DNA of 20,090 nt from positions 1-20,090 of the forward strand of contig LUZL01000137.1 in the NCBI GenBank assembly GCA_001603615.1. Direction: 5' to 3'. Both the position numbers and the translations under genes were made by a program. A model generated the notes under the pieces. That model worked only from the letters and a program-made list of their open reading frames with translations, was not told the origin of the DNA and searched no databases. Shown here piece after piece: positions 6,321 through 14,048 of this stretch. This DNA comes from Bacteroidales bacterium Bact_20 (GTDB lineage Bacteria; Bacteroidota; Bacteroidia; Bacteroidales; DTU049). Position 1 is the first letter of the stretch. Each line of letters begins with the position of its first letter.

Positions 6321-9194
6321 TTAATCTATAAATGACTCATAAATAGCTTGTTGCACTTTTGTTCTAATAGATTTTTGAGAAATTTTTGTGTTTTGTGAGG
6401 TAGGATATACTCTATTTGATAGGAAAATATAGATTAAATCGTATTGAGGATCTACCCAAAACATAGTACCTGTGAAACCATAATGTCCATAGCTTTGTGG
6501 AGAAGCTAATGCACATGCGGGGCTATCTTGTCCATTTAATGCTGGTTTATCAAAACCTAATCCTCGTCTATTTTTATCAAAATAAACTGATGTGAATTTT
6601 TGAATTGTTTCCTGTTTTAGTACTTTGGTACCTCCATATTCTCCACTATCTAAAAGCATTTGTAGTAGAATAGCTATAGATTCTGCATTACCAAATAATC
6701 CTGCATGTCCTGATATACCACCTAATAATGCAGCATTGCCATCATGTACATAACCCCATATTAGTTGTTTTCTGAAGATACTGTCATATTCTGTAGGTGC
6801 TATTTCTTTTTTACTATATTTATTTAAAGGTAGATAACATAATCTTTTGATATTTAATGGTTTATAAAAGTTTTGATATACATATTCATCTAATCCCATT
6901 TTAGTTATATTTTCTATAGCATATTTTAGAAGGATAAAGCCTATATCAGAATATACTGTACCGATGTTAGGATTAGGAGTTATATTTTTCTTAAGATAAA
7001 TCAAAATGCTATCTTTGATAGTTTTATTTATAAACAGACTATCTGCTACCTGATAATAGTTTGAATTTGGCAATTTCGAATATAATTCTGGACATTTTGC
7101 AGGACTATAAATTTCAAAAAAATTAATAAATGGAGGTAATCCAGCTGAATGGGTCATGATACGATCAATTTTTATTTTTCCTAAATTAGTATTATGTAGT
7201 TCTGGAATGTATTTGTTGATAGATGCATGTATGTCTATTTCACCTTCTTCATATAATTTCATTATTGCCAAGCTAGTAGCTAAAGGTTTAGTGAGAGAAG
7301 CTAAGTCATATAGTGTATATCTGCTTATATTTTCAGCTTTTGCATCATAGGTCATTTGGCCAAATGTTTTATAATAAATTATCTCTTTATCTTTGATAGC
7401 TAAAACTACTGCTCCAGGGAAGGTTTTATCTATAAGAGCTTGTTGCATTATATTATCTATCTCAGGGATATTGCCCAGAGGTGGATTATTAAATTTAATA
7501 ATATTTGATATAATTTCTGTATGAAGACCTTTGCTTTTATAGAAATTTTCATTTATAGCTATTGGTAGTTTCCCTTGGAAGGAGCTATTACCTACTAATT
7601 TTTCAGCTAAGATAGATATAGCTAATGAATCAATATCGTAGGTTATTGTGATCGCCGCTAAATTGTCAGTATTTTTAAATTTAGCTAATATAAAGGGTTG
7701 ACCTATGATATTTAGAATTACTTTATGTTGTTTAGATATTTTTTCTAACCAATCTATAGTCAAGCTATCTCTACCAAGATTATTATTCATAGATCCTACA
7801 AATAGATTTACAAATAAATAATCATAATTATTTAAATTATTGTGTAATAAAGAAGTATCTTTGAGAGAATAATTATCAAAATAGAAGTATCTAGACCAAA
7901 TATTATCCATATATTTTGGTTTATTATTGACAATATTTAGCATAGCTATTTTGCCATAATCAAATTTGAGTGGTATGGCATCGTCATTTTTTAATAAAGT
8001 AATAGCTTTAGAATAAATCATTTTAGATAAACTATCTATCTCAGCATTGTATGAGTTAATGTATTTCTTAGTTAAATAATGTTTGTAATTATTAAGAGGA
8101 ACTTCGCTTACAATGAAATATTTTGCAATTAATATTTTTTTAACTTTATTTTCTATTTCTAAAGAATCTAGTTTTTTATCTTTAACTGCTTGTTTAATTA
8201 TAGAAACGACTTTATATGGATTATCTGGTAAAAGTAAAATATCTATGCCAGTATTAAGGGCTTTTATTATCACAGAGTCATAAGGTAGATCAGCTAAAGC
8301 TTTCATATTTAATGCATCAGAGAATACTAATCCATTAAAATGTAAAGTATCTTTTAATAAATTTTTAGTTATAATCGGATTTACAGTAGCTGGGAGACTA
8401 TCGTGAGTATATGCGGGATAGCTCAGATGACCAACCATAAGAAAAGGAACATTTTTATTAATGAAATATGAAAAAGGAAGAAGGTGTTTAGATTTGAAAA
8501 CATCAATAGGCATATCTAAAAATGGCAAATTATAATGCGAGTCTGTAGTGGTATTACCATGACCAGGAAAATGTTTGATGACTGGTAGCACATTATTTTC
8601 ATTTAGTCCATTAATAAATAATTCTGCTCTTTTGATAACTTCTAAGGGATTATCAGATATAGCTCTAGTACCTATTACTGGATTAAGGGGTTCGTCGTTT
8701 ATATCTAGTACTGGTGTATAATTAATGGGTATACCTGCTAATGAAAAATGTCTGCCTATTATTTTCCCATAATAATAAAATAAACTATCATCGCCAGTCG
8801 CACTAATAGTCATAAATCTAGGTAATGAATTAAAATCTGTAAATCTCATACCTAATCCCCATTCTCCATCCATCGTAAATATTATAGGTGGCTTACCACA
8901 TTTATCTGATATTTCCCTTAGATTTACATAGTCTTGTGAATTCATTTTTAACAAAATGATACCACCTGGGCACAAGGTGTCTAGTTGATTTTTGAAACTT
9001 TTGAATATTTTTGAGTCTTTAGCATCTATTTTAATTCCTTGAAATATTAGTTGTGCTATTTTTTCATCCCAGCTTAGTTTAGATAAATAATGATTAGCAT
9101 ATAAATTGGCTTCTTTATTGTTCCAATCTATCTGAGATATTAATAATTTATGAGATATTAAAAATATTAGAACTAGATACAAACATTTTTTCAT
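6321..9194 (-). CDS. Secreted GH3 (NagZ-like) glycosidase fused to a beta-lactamase-type serine hydrolase
   Basis: A 957-residue exported fusion. A signal peptide (about 1-20) precedes a glycoside hydrolase family 3 domain (about 30-370). That domain carries the NagZ signature KHFPGHG (207-213), the loop dyad Asp218/His220 (DSH) and the nucleophile Asp293 in FSDALNM, suggesting beta-N-acetylhexosaminidase activity on peptidoglycan or related glycans. Residues about 395-560 resemble the GH3 C-terminal alpha/beta domain. From about 575 a class C beta-lactamase/penicillin-binding-like domain follows, with Ser633-x-x-Lys636 (SLTK), Tyr748 in YSD and the third motif HYG (904-906) in GHYGFTGT. All key residues of both catalytic domains appear present. 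This architecture and length are known in Bacteroidota. The likely role is cell-wall or chitin-type sugar processing outside the cytoplasm; the serine-hydrolase substrate may be a peptide or ester. Confidence 0.92.
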   Translation of the reverse strand: MKKCLYLVLIFLISHKLLISQIDWNNKEANLYANHYLSKLSWDEKIAQLIFQGIKIDAKDSKIFKSFKNQLDTLCPGGIILLKMNSQDYVNLREISDKCGKPPIIFTMDGEWGLGMRFTDFNSLPRFMTISATGDDSLFYYYGKIIGRHFSLAGIPINYTPVLDINDEPLNPVIGTRAISDNPLEVIKRAELFINGLNENNVLPVIKHFPGHGNTTTDSHYNLPFLDMPIDVFKSKHLLPFSYFINKNVPFLMVGHLSYPAYTHDSLPATVNPIITKNLLKDTLHFNGLVFSDALNMKALADLPYDSVIIKALNTGIDILLLPDNPYKVVSIIKQAVKDKKLDSLEIENKVKKILIAKYFIVSEVPLNNYKHYLTKKYINSYNAEIDSLSKMIYSKAITLLKNDDAIPLKFDYGKIAMLNIVNNKPKYMDNIWSRYFYFDNYSLKDTSLLHNNLNNYDYLFVNLFVGSMNNNLGRDSLTIDWLEKISKQHKVILNIIGQPFILAKFKNTDNLAAITITYDIDSLAISILAEKLVGNSSFQGKLPIAINENFYKSKGLHTEIISNIIKFNNPPLGNIPEIDNIMQQALIDKTFPGAVVLAIKDKEIIYYKTFGQMTYDAKAENISRYTLYDLASLTKPLATSLAIMKLYEEGEIDIHASINKYIPELHNTNLGKIKIDRIMTHSAGLPPFINFFEIYSPAKCPELYSKLPNSNYYQVADSLFINKTIKDSILIYLKKNITPNPNIGTVYSDIGFILLKYAIENITKMGLDEYVYQNFYKPLNIKRLCYLPLNKYSKKEIAPTEYDSIFRKQLIWGYVHDGNAALLGGISGHAGLFGNAESIAILLQMLLDSGEYGGTKVLKQETIQKFTSVYFDKNRRGLGFDKPALNGQDSPACALASPQSYGHYGFTGTMFWVDPQYDLIYIFLSNRVYPTSQNTKISQKSIRTKVQQAIYESFID

Positions 9195-9234
9195 TTTTTA
9201 CAATTTTGTAGTTTACATGCAAAACATAGATTTG

Positions 9235-9242
9235 CAAATATA
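9235..9242 (-). promoter_or_regulatory. Bacteroidota -7 box (TATATTTG) of the GH3 fusion gene
   Basis: The minus strand has TATATTTG at 9242-9235, 40 bases before the ATG at 9194, inside the divergent gap with the yitT-like gene. No TTG stands at the usual -33 distance (CAG instead). The predicted leader of about 35 bases is longer than for most genes here. Confidence 0.5.
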
Positions 9243-9342
9243 AGAAATTATTAGTATTTAACTGATAAATTTTAATAAATTCTAAAATATTTACATAAAA
9301 AAATAATTTGTTTATAAGTTTATTTTACTTGCTATAAATTTT

Positions 9343-9350
9343 TAATTTTG
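9343..9350 (+). promoter_or_regulatory. Bacteroidota -7 box (TAATTTTG) of the YitT gene
   Basis: TAATTTTG, an exact TAnnTTTG match, followed by CAAAAAA, lies 17 bases before the ATG at 9368. No well-placed TTG is seen. Confidence 0.5.
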
Positions 9351-9367
9351 CAAAAAATTTTAAAAAA

Positions 9368-10264
9368 ATGGCATACATTACAAATGAGAAATTATTTTCT
9401 AAAGAATGGTTTAAGGTTTATAGCTATATCCTGATAGGAACATTCATAATGGCAGTAGGATTTGTTATGTTTATTTCACCATACAAATTTGCACCAGGAG
9501 GAGTGTACGGAATATCTATTATTTTACACCACTTATTTAATTTTCCTATAGGTCTTACTGGATTAAGTATTGATATACCATTGATACTAATAGGAATGAA
9601 AATCTTAGGAGCTAAATTTGGAGCTAAAACTATAATAGGTTCACTTTCTTTGTCTGGATGGATATCGCTATTAGAGTTTACATGGGGTTATGAACCACTA
9701 TTAAAAGATGATCCGCTAGTATCAGCTATTTTCGGAGGAATAATTCTAGGTATTGGGCTTGGATTAATATTCAAATCTAAAGCTACATCAGGTGGTACTG
9801 ATATTATAGCAATGATATTAAATAAATATACTCGCATTCCAGTAGGACAATTGTTGATTATTGTAGATTCTATTATTGTTTTAGGAGGTTTTATAGCTTT
9901 TGAGGATTGGCGTATTCCATTTTATTCATGGATAATTATTTATCTCACTGGTAGAGTAATAGATATGATAATAGAAGGTATTAGTTACGAAAAAGCATGT
10001 TTAATAATTTCTGATAAAACTGAGGAAATAAAAAATAAAATTCTTTTAGACCTAGATAGGAGTGGTAATTTAATTCCAATAAAAGGATTATATTCTGGCA
10101 ATGACAAACAGATGATAATGACTGTAGTTAATCGTAGAGAAGTAGAGATGCTAAAAAGTTATATTAGACAAATAGATCCTCAAGCTTTTATGACAGTTGT
10201 AGATGCTAGTGAAGTAATAGGACAAGGATTTAAAAGTATTGATGAGGCAGTGATTACAAATTAA
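9368..10264 (+). CDS. YitT-family membrane protein
   Basis: A 298-residue integral membrane protein with about five or six hydrophobic helices between residues 18 and 200, then a soluble C-terminal domain. The N-terminal part has the YitT (DUF161) hallmarks FISPYKFAPGGVYGIS (35-50) and SGGTDIIAMI (141-150), with AIFGGIILGIGLGLIF between them. The C-terminal part (about 205-285) matches the DUF2179 domain, including the MTVVNRREVEML and IDPQAFMTVVDASEVIGQGF segments. The family is widespread and its transport or signalling role is not established. It is a single gene bounded by its own promoter box and by a strong terminator directly downstream. Confidence 0.9.
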   Translation: MAYITNEKLFSKEWFKVYSYILIGTFIMAVGFVMFISPYKFAPGGVYGISIILHHLFNFPIGLTGLSIDIPLILIGMKILGAKFGAKTIIGSLSLSGWISLLEFTWGYEPLLKDDPLVSAIFGGIILGIGLGLIFKSKATSGGTDIIAMILNKYTRIPVGQLLIIVDSIIVLGGFIAFEDWRIPFYSWIIIYLTGRVIDMIIEGISYEKACLIISDKTEEIKNKILLDLDRSGNLIPIKGLYSGNDKQMIMTVVNRREVEMLKSYIRQIDPQAFMTVVDASEVIGQGFKSIDEAVITN

Positions 10265-10286
10265 ATTCTATAATTTTTTTTAAAAA

Positions 10287-10330
10287 AATAAAAACGGTGA
10301 TTAATTTGAATATTAATCACCGTTTTTATT
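10287..10330. terminator. Strong bidirectional intrinsic terminator
   Basis: A perfect 19-bp inverted repeat: the left arm runs 10287-10305 and the right arm 10312-10330, around the loop TTGAAT. The core ACGGTGATTAAT/ATTAATCACCGT contains G-C pairs, rare for this AT-rich DNA. Runs of T on the right arm (plus strand) and A on the left side (T on the minus strand, from about 10290 down to 10274) let it end both the YitT transcript and the opposing tRNA-Arg transcript, whose 3' end is 1-2 bases away. Confidence 0.9.
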
Positions 10331-10331
10331 A

Positions 10332-10405
10332 TGACTCCGGAGGGACTCAAACCCACAACCTTCTGATCCGTAGTCAGATGCTCTATTCAGTTGAGCTACG
10401 GAGCC
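10332..10405 (-). tRNA. tRNA-Arg (anticodon ACG)
   Basis: A 74-base cloverleaf on the minus strand. The acceptor GGCTCCG pairs with CGGAGTC (one G-U at 2:71), the D stem is GCTC/GAGC, the anticodon stem is TCTGA/TCAGA with loop CTACGGA, the variable loop is AGGTT, the T stem is GTGGG/CCCTC and the discriminator is A. Anticodon ACG, presumably read as ICG, decodes CGU/CGC/CGA arginine codons. CCA is not encoded. Odd points: the D loop AACTGAATA has A at position 19 where G is expected, the T loop TTTGAGT has T at position 56 where C is expected, and the T stem has a 50:64 T-T mismatch. The first two changes are mutually compensating. The remaining structure looks functional. Confidence 0.95.
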
Positions 10406-10417
10406 TTTTTGTTTGTG

Positions 10418-10448
10418 CAAAATTATAAATATTTTATTATATAACCAA
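10418..10448 (-). promoter_or_regulatory. Promoter of tRNA-Arg (TTG-N20-TAATTTTG)
   Basis: On the minus strand TTG (10448-10446), 20 bases, then TAATTTTG (10425-10418), an exact Bacteroidota arrangement. The box ends 12 bases before the mature tRNA 5' end at 10405, so the precursor needs only a few nucleotides of 5' trimming. The next gene on the plus strand starts its own promoter region immediately beyond. Confidence 0.7.
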
Positions 10449-10477
10449 TAAATTTTATATTTTGATTTAATTTATTT

Positions 10478-10493
10478 TTACGAAATTTGCAAA
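10478..10493 (+). promoter_or_regulatory. Promoter-like 16-mer upstream of the LytM-like gene
   Basis: TTACGAAATTTGCAAA, identical to the element before asnS (minus strand 3866-3851). GAAATTTG inside it is one mismatch from the TAnnTTTG box. A TTTG at 10461-10464 lies 17 bases before GAAATTTG, shorter than usual spacing. It would drive the lytM-like/dxr/rseP operon. Confidence 0.4.
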
Positions 10494-10515
10494 CTAAAAA
10501 AAGAGATATTTAATT

Positions 10516-11274
10516 GTGAAAAAAAATATTAAAATCACTCCTAAAATTTTTTTTAGAAATTTCAGGCATCCATATTTATTGATTCTGCGTAGAATAGATA
10601 ATTTAGAAATAATATTTTCTCTGTATTTAACTAGACTTAGATTATTTTTATTCATAGCTTTATTTATATTAATATTAATCGTACTTACGACTTTATTAAT
10701 TGCTTATACACCTCTCAGGCATTATATACCTGGCTATGGAGACATTGAGGAAAAAGAAATGGCATATAATTTAGCCAAAAAAACAGATAGTTTAGTGGAG
10801 ATTTTAGAACAAAGAGAAATTTATTACAAAAATTTACATACTCTACTTACTACAGTAGACACCAGCTATAATAAAACTTTAAAAACATTTTATTATAATC
10901 CAGAAAATATAAGTTTAAATAAAATAAAATTATCCCATCCTATAAATAATATAAAAATAATTAAAAAATTTAATGAAAATCCATCACCTAAATCTATAAA
11001 GATATCTACCAATGCTTCAGAAAATATTAAGGCAATGAATGATGGAGTAGTGATAGATACTAGCTACATCACTAGTATGAATGCTATGCAAGTAATAATG
11101 CAACATGATAATATGATTACTATATATAAAAATCTAGCTAAAGTAAATGTAGGTATAGGAGCTAAAGTTAAAAATAACGAAATCATAGGTACAGCAAAAC
11201 CAGAAAGTTCATTTATAGAAATTTCAGTTTTTATAAATGGAGATGCAGTAAATCCAGAAAATTTTTGGCAATGA
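10516..11274 (+). CDS. Membrane-anchored M23/LytM-like protein, catalytically degenerate
   Basis: A 252-residue bitopic protein: cytosolic N-terminus (FRHPYLLILRRIDN), one membrane helix at about 41-63, the motif TPLRHYIPGYGD (65-76), a short helical linker (about 78-115) and a C-terminal LytM-type beta domain (about 140-252). The anchor resembles the Bacteroidota M23 peptidases that carry a similar TPLR-YIPGY motif. The C-terminal landmarks DGVVI, IMQHDN-ITIYKNL, VGIGAKVKNNEIIGT and NGDAVNPENFW align with M23 domains. The zinc ligands do not: the H-x-G-x-D segment reads SPKSIKISTN and the HLHFE segment reads SFIEISVF. It is also shorter than typical active relatives. I infer a non-enzymatic role such as activating or anchoring another wall enzyme. 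The start is GTG, with AAGAGA 9 bases upstream. The stop overlaps the dxr ATG (ATGA), so the two are translationally coupled. Confidence 0.75.
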   Translation: MKKNIKITPKIFFRNFRHPYLLILRRIDNLEIIFSLYLTRLRLFLFIALFILILIVLTTLLIAYTPLRHYIPGYGDIEEKEMAYNLAKKTDSLVEILEQREIYYKNLHTLLTTVDTSYNKTLKTFYYNPENISLNKIKLSHPINNIKIIKKFNENPSPKSIKISTNASENIKAMNDGVVIDTSYITSMNAMQVIMQHDNMITIYKNLAKVNVGIGAKVKNNEIIGTAKPESSFIEISVFINGDAVNPENFWQ

Positions 11275-12437
11275 GTGAAAAAATTAGAATTGCAATATTA
11301 GGTTCTACTGGCTCTATTGGTAGGCAAACTCTGGATATTGTTAGAATGTTTCCAGATGTATTCAGTGTAGAAGCACTCACTGCAAATGAAAATATAGAGC
11401 TACTTATTAAACAAGCTTTAGAGTTTAATCCTAATACGGTAGTAATAAAAAATGAAGATTTATACAATAAATTAAAAGATGCACTTAAAGATACAGATAT
11501 TAAAGTTTTCGCAGGTGCAGAATCTATCAATCATATAGCTGAGAGTGAAAACATTGATGAGCTTGTAATAGCTTTAGTAGGTTTTGCTGGACTACAGCCC
11601 ACACTGAGAGCTGCTAAAGCAGGAAAAAGAATGGCTTTAGCTAATAAAGAATCTTTAGTAGTAGCTGGCGAGCTTGTATTTAAAGCTATTAAAGATGGTA
11701 ATGCTACCCTAGTGCCTATAGATAGTGAGCACTCCGCTATTTTTCAATGTCTACAAGGTGAGAATCTAAACACTGTAAATAAGCTTATACTAACTGCCTC
11801 TGGTGGTCCTTTTAAAAATCGTAATGCTACAGATTTTGAGTCTATTACTATAAATGAAGCCCTCGCTCATCCACGCTGGCAAATGGGAGATAAAATAACT
11901 ATTGACTCTGCTACTATGATGAATAAAGGCTTTGAAATGATAGAAGCTCATTGGCTCTTTGGCATTAAACCAGAAAATATACAAGTTTTAATACATCCAG
12001 AGTCTATAATACATTCTATGGTAGCTTTTATTGATGGCACTATAAAAGCACAATTAAGTATCCCAGACATGCGAATACCTATTTTATATGCTCTCACTTA
12101 TCCTTATAGACTACCGACTAATATTGCTACTCCAGACTTCCTAGAGCTACATTCACTTACATTTGATAAACCAGACCTCCAACTTTTCCCTCATTTGCAA
12201 TTAGCTTATGATATTTTAAAAATAGGGGGAATAATGCCTTGTGCACTTAATGCTGCTAATGAAATAGCTGTGAGAGCTTTTTTAAATAATGAAATTAAGT
12301 TTACTCAAATGTACCTAGTCATAGAGAAAACCCTAGAAACTATTACTCCTGCTCCTATATCTGACATAGATCAATTAATAAATATAGATGGGCAAGCTAG
12401 ACAAATAGCAACACAAATCATTAAACAAATAAAATAA
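11271..12437 (+). CDS. dxr: 1-deoxy-D-xylulose 5-phosphate reductoisomerase
   Basis: A 388-residue cytosolic enzyme that converts DXP to 2-C-methyl-D-erythritol 4-phosphate with NADPH, the committed step of the MEP isoprenoid pathway. Visible motifs are the NADPH loop GSTGSIG (11-17), ALANKESLVVAGE, PIDSEHSAIFQCL (metal-binding Asp and Glu), LTASGGPF, the IDSATMMNKGFEMIEAHWLF segment (another metal-binding Glu) and HPESIIHSM. Length is normal. The ATG at 11271 overlaps the preceding stop by four bases (ATGA); a TTG two codons upstream is possible but less likely. rseP follows 4 bases after the stop. dxr next to rseP is a familiar arrangement in Bacteroidota and other bacteria. Confidence 0.97.
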   Translation: MSEKIRIAILGSTGSIGRQTLDIVRMFPDVFSVEALTANENIELLIKQALEFNPNTVVIKNEDLYNKLKDALKDTDIKVFAGAESINHIAESENIDELVIALVGFAGLQPTLRAAKAGKRMALANKESLVVAGELVFKAIKDGNATLVPIDSEHSAIFQCLQGENLNTVNKLILTASGGPFKNRNATDFESITINEALAHPRWQMGDKITIDSATMMNKGFEMIEAHWLFGIKPENIQVLIHPESIIHSMVAFIDGTIKAQLSIPDMRIPILYALTYPYRLPTNIATPDFLELHSLTFDKPDLQLFPHLQLAYDILKIGGIMPCALNAANEIAVRAFLNNEIKFTQMYLVIEKTLETITPAPISDIDQLINIDGQARQIATQIIKQIK

Positions 12438-12441
12438 ACTT

Positions 12442-13770
12442 ATGATAGTTCTTATTAAAATTATTCAATTACTTTTGTCTCTAAGCATTTTAGTCTTAGT
12501 ACACGAATTTGGACATTTTTTATTTGCAAAAATTTTTAAAGTAAAAGTAGAAAAGTTCTATATTTTCTTTGATTATAAATTTAGTTTACTGAAATTTAAT
12601 TATAAAGGAACTGAATATGGTATAGGATGGATACCATTAGGTGGATATACTAAGATAGCTGGTATGGTAGATGAAAGTATGGACACTGAGCAGCTAAAAA
12701 AAGAACCACAACCGTGGGAATATAGAAGCAAAAAAGCTTGGCAACGTTTCCTAATCTTATTCGGTGGTGTACTCATGAACGTCATTTTGGCTATTATAAT
12801 AAATATTTTTGTCCTATGGAATGTAGGTGAACAGTATTTGCCTAATTCATCATTGAAATATGGGCTGGCTGTTGATAGCACATTTCAAGCACTTGGAATG
12901 AAAAACGGCGATGTAGTAATCGCTATAGATGAGCATCCAGTCAATTCATTTACAGAAATTATACCTACATTACTTCTAGAGAAGGGAAATACTATTGTAG
13001 TGCAACGTGGAGATAGCACTCTATCTATAGCAGTTCCTTCTGATTTTCTTAATAAACTTATAAAACAAGATGAGCCAGTACAATATTTTTTACCTCGTTT
13101 CCCTTTTATTATTGATTCTGTAGCTACTAATAGCGCTGCAGCAGAGGCTGGACTCAAAAAAGGTGATCATATCATAGGTATTCAAGATACCATGGTACCA
13201 TATTTTTCTGATATAAGGGCACTATTGCAGAAATACAAAAATCAAGAAGTTACTCTGTGGGTTTTGAGAAATAGTGATACTCTAGCTCTGAACGTTAATG
13301 TGCCTGCCACTGGAATCATCGGTGTAATACCTATATCAGATTTATCTAAATTCTTTGAAATACAGTCTTTTAAATATTCATTTTGGCAATCTATACCTAG
13401 AGGATTTACTAGAACATGGGAAGTTTTGACTTCGTATGTGAAACAATTGAAATTGATATTCTCCAAAGATGTGAAAGGTTATGAAGGATTAGGTGGTTTT
13501 ATAACAATGGGTAAAATATTCCCTGGTCAATGGGATTGGTTAGCATTCTGGAATTTAACAGCATTTTTATCTATTATGTTAGCTGTATTAAATATAATAC
13601 CGATACCAGGATTAGATGGAGGACATATTTTATTTGTCTTAGTAGAAATGATAACAGGACGTAAACCATCAGAAAAATTTTTGATAGCTGCTCAATATAT
13701 AGGTTTAATATTACTTCTAGCTTTAGTAGTCTATGCCAATTTGAATGATATTATTCGCTTATTTAGATAG
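12442..13770 (+). CDS. rseP: RseP-family site-2 zinc metalloprotease
   Basis: A 442-residue inner-membrane intramembrane protease. The first helix carries HEFGH (21-25), the zinc-binding HExxH. The helix near the C-terminus carries PIPGLDGG (387-394), whose Asp392 is the third ligand. Two PDZ-like regions lie between: about 150-190 (KNGDVVIAIDEHPVNSF) and about 230-275 (AEAGLKKGDHIIGIQD). This is the layout of E. coli RseP, which cuts anti-sigma factors and remnant signal peptides. The last hydrophobic helix is at about 415-435. The ATG lies 4 bases after dxr, so it is the third gene of the operon. The stop TAG is followed by an AT-rich gap with no convincing terminator. The substrate here is unknown. 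Confidence 0.95.
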   Translation: MIVLIKIIQLLLSLSILVLVHEFGHFLFAKIFKVKVEKFYIFFDYKFSLLKFNYKGTEYGIGWIPLGGYTKIAGMVDESMDTEQLKKEPQPWEYRSKKAWQRFLILFGGVLMNVILAIIINIFVLWNVGEQYLPNSSLKYGLAVDSTFQALGMKNGDVVIAIDEHPVNSFTEIIPTLLLEKGNTIVVQRGDSTLSIAVPSDFLNKLIKQDEPVQYFLPRFPFIIDSVATNSAAAEAGLKKGDHIIGIQDTMVPYFSDIRALLQKYKNQEVTLWVLRNSDTLALNVNVPATGIIGVIPISDLSKFFEIQSFKYSFWQSIPRGFTRTWEVLTSYVKQLKLIFSKDVKGYEGLGGFITMGKIFPGQWDWLAFWNLTAFLSIMLAVLNIIPIPGLDGGHILFVLVEMITGRKPSEKFLIAAQYIGLILLLALVVYANLNDIIRLFR

Positions 13771-14014
13771 TTGTATTTACTGTTTTATAGGTTAATTAAT
13801 GCAATATAAATGATGATGTAATATATTACAGAATTAAATATTTTTTTACTGACTATCTACAAATATTTATAACCACAAATATAGCAGATATTTAAAAAGT
13901 CAAAAAAAATTTTTTCTTGGAATAATTTTATTTACTAAAAAAGATATTTTAAACAAATCCACATTTTCCATCCCCTTTTATTTATTCTACTTTTTTAGTT
14001 TGTACAATAATTCG

Positions 14015-14022
14015 TAATTTTG
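14015..14022 (+). promoter_or_regulatory. Bacteroidota -7 box (TAATTTTG) of the thioredoxin-like gene
   Basis: TAATTTTG, an exact TAnnTTTG match, 26 bases before the ATG at 14049. No TTG at the usual distance. The rest of the 13771-14048 gap is AT-rich and shows no gene or RNA that I can recognise. Confidence 0.5.
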
Positions 14023-14048
14023 TATTATAATATTTTAAACACTATTTT

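Noticed and set aside
13817..13830. Perfect 14-bp palindrome TGTAATATATTACA downstream of rseP
   Set aside because: Such short AT palindromes are expected several times by chance in 20 kb of AT-rich DNA, and no nearby promoter makes it special.
13876..13900. Minus-strand TATATTTG with TTTG 17 bases upstream, a possible antisense promoter facing the rseP 3' end
   Set aside because: Spacing is shorter than the local norm and no minus-strand gene or recognisable RNA follows; kept only as a note.
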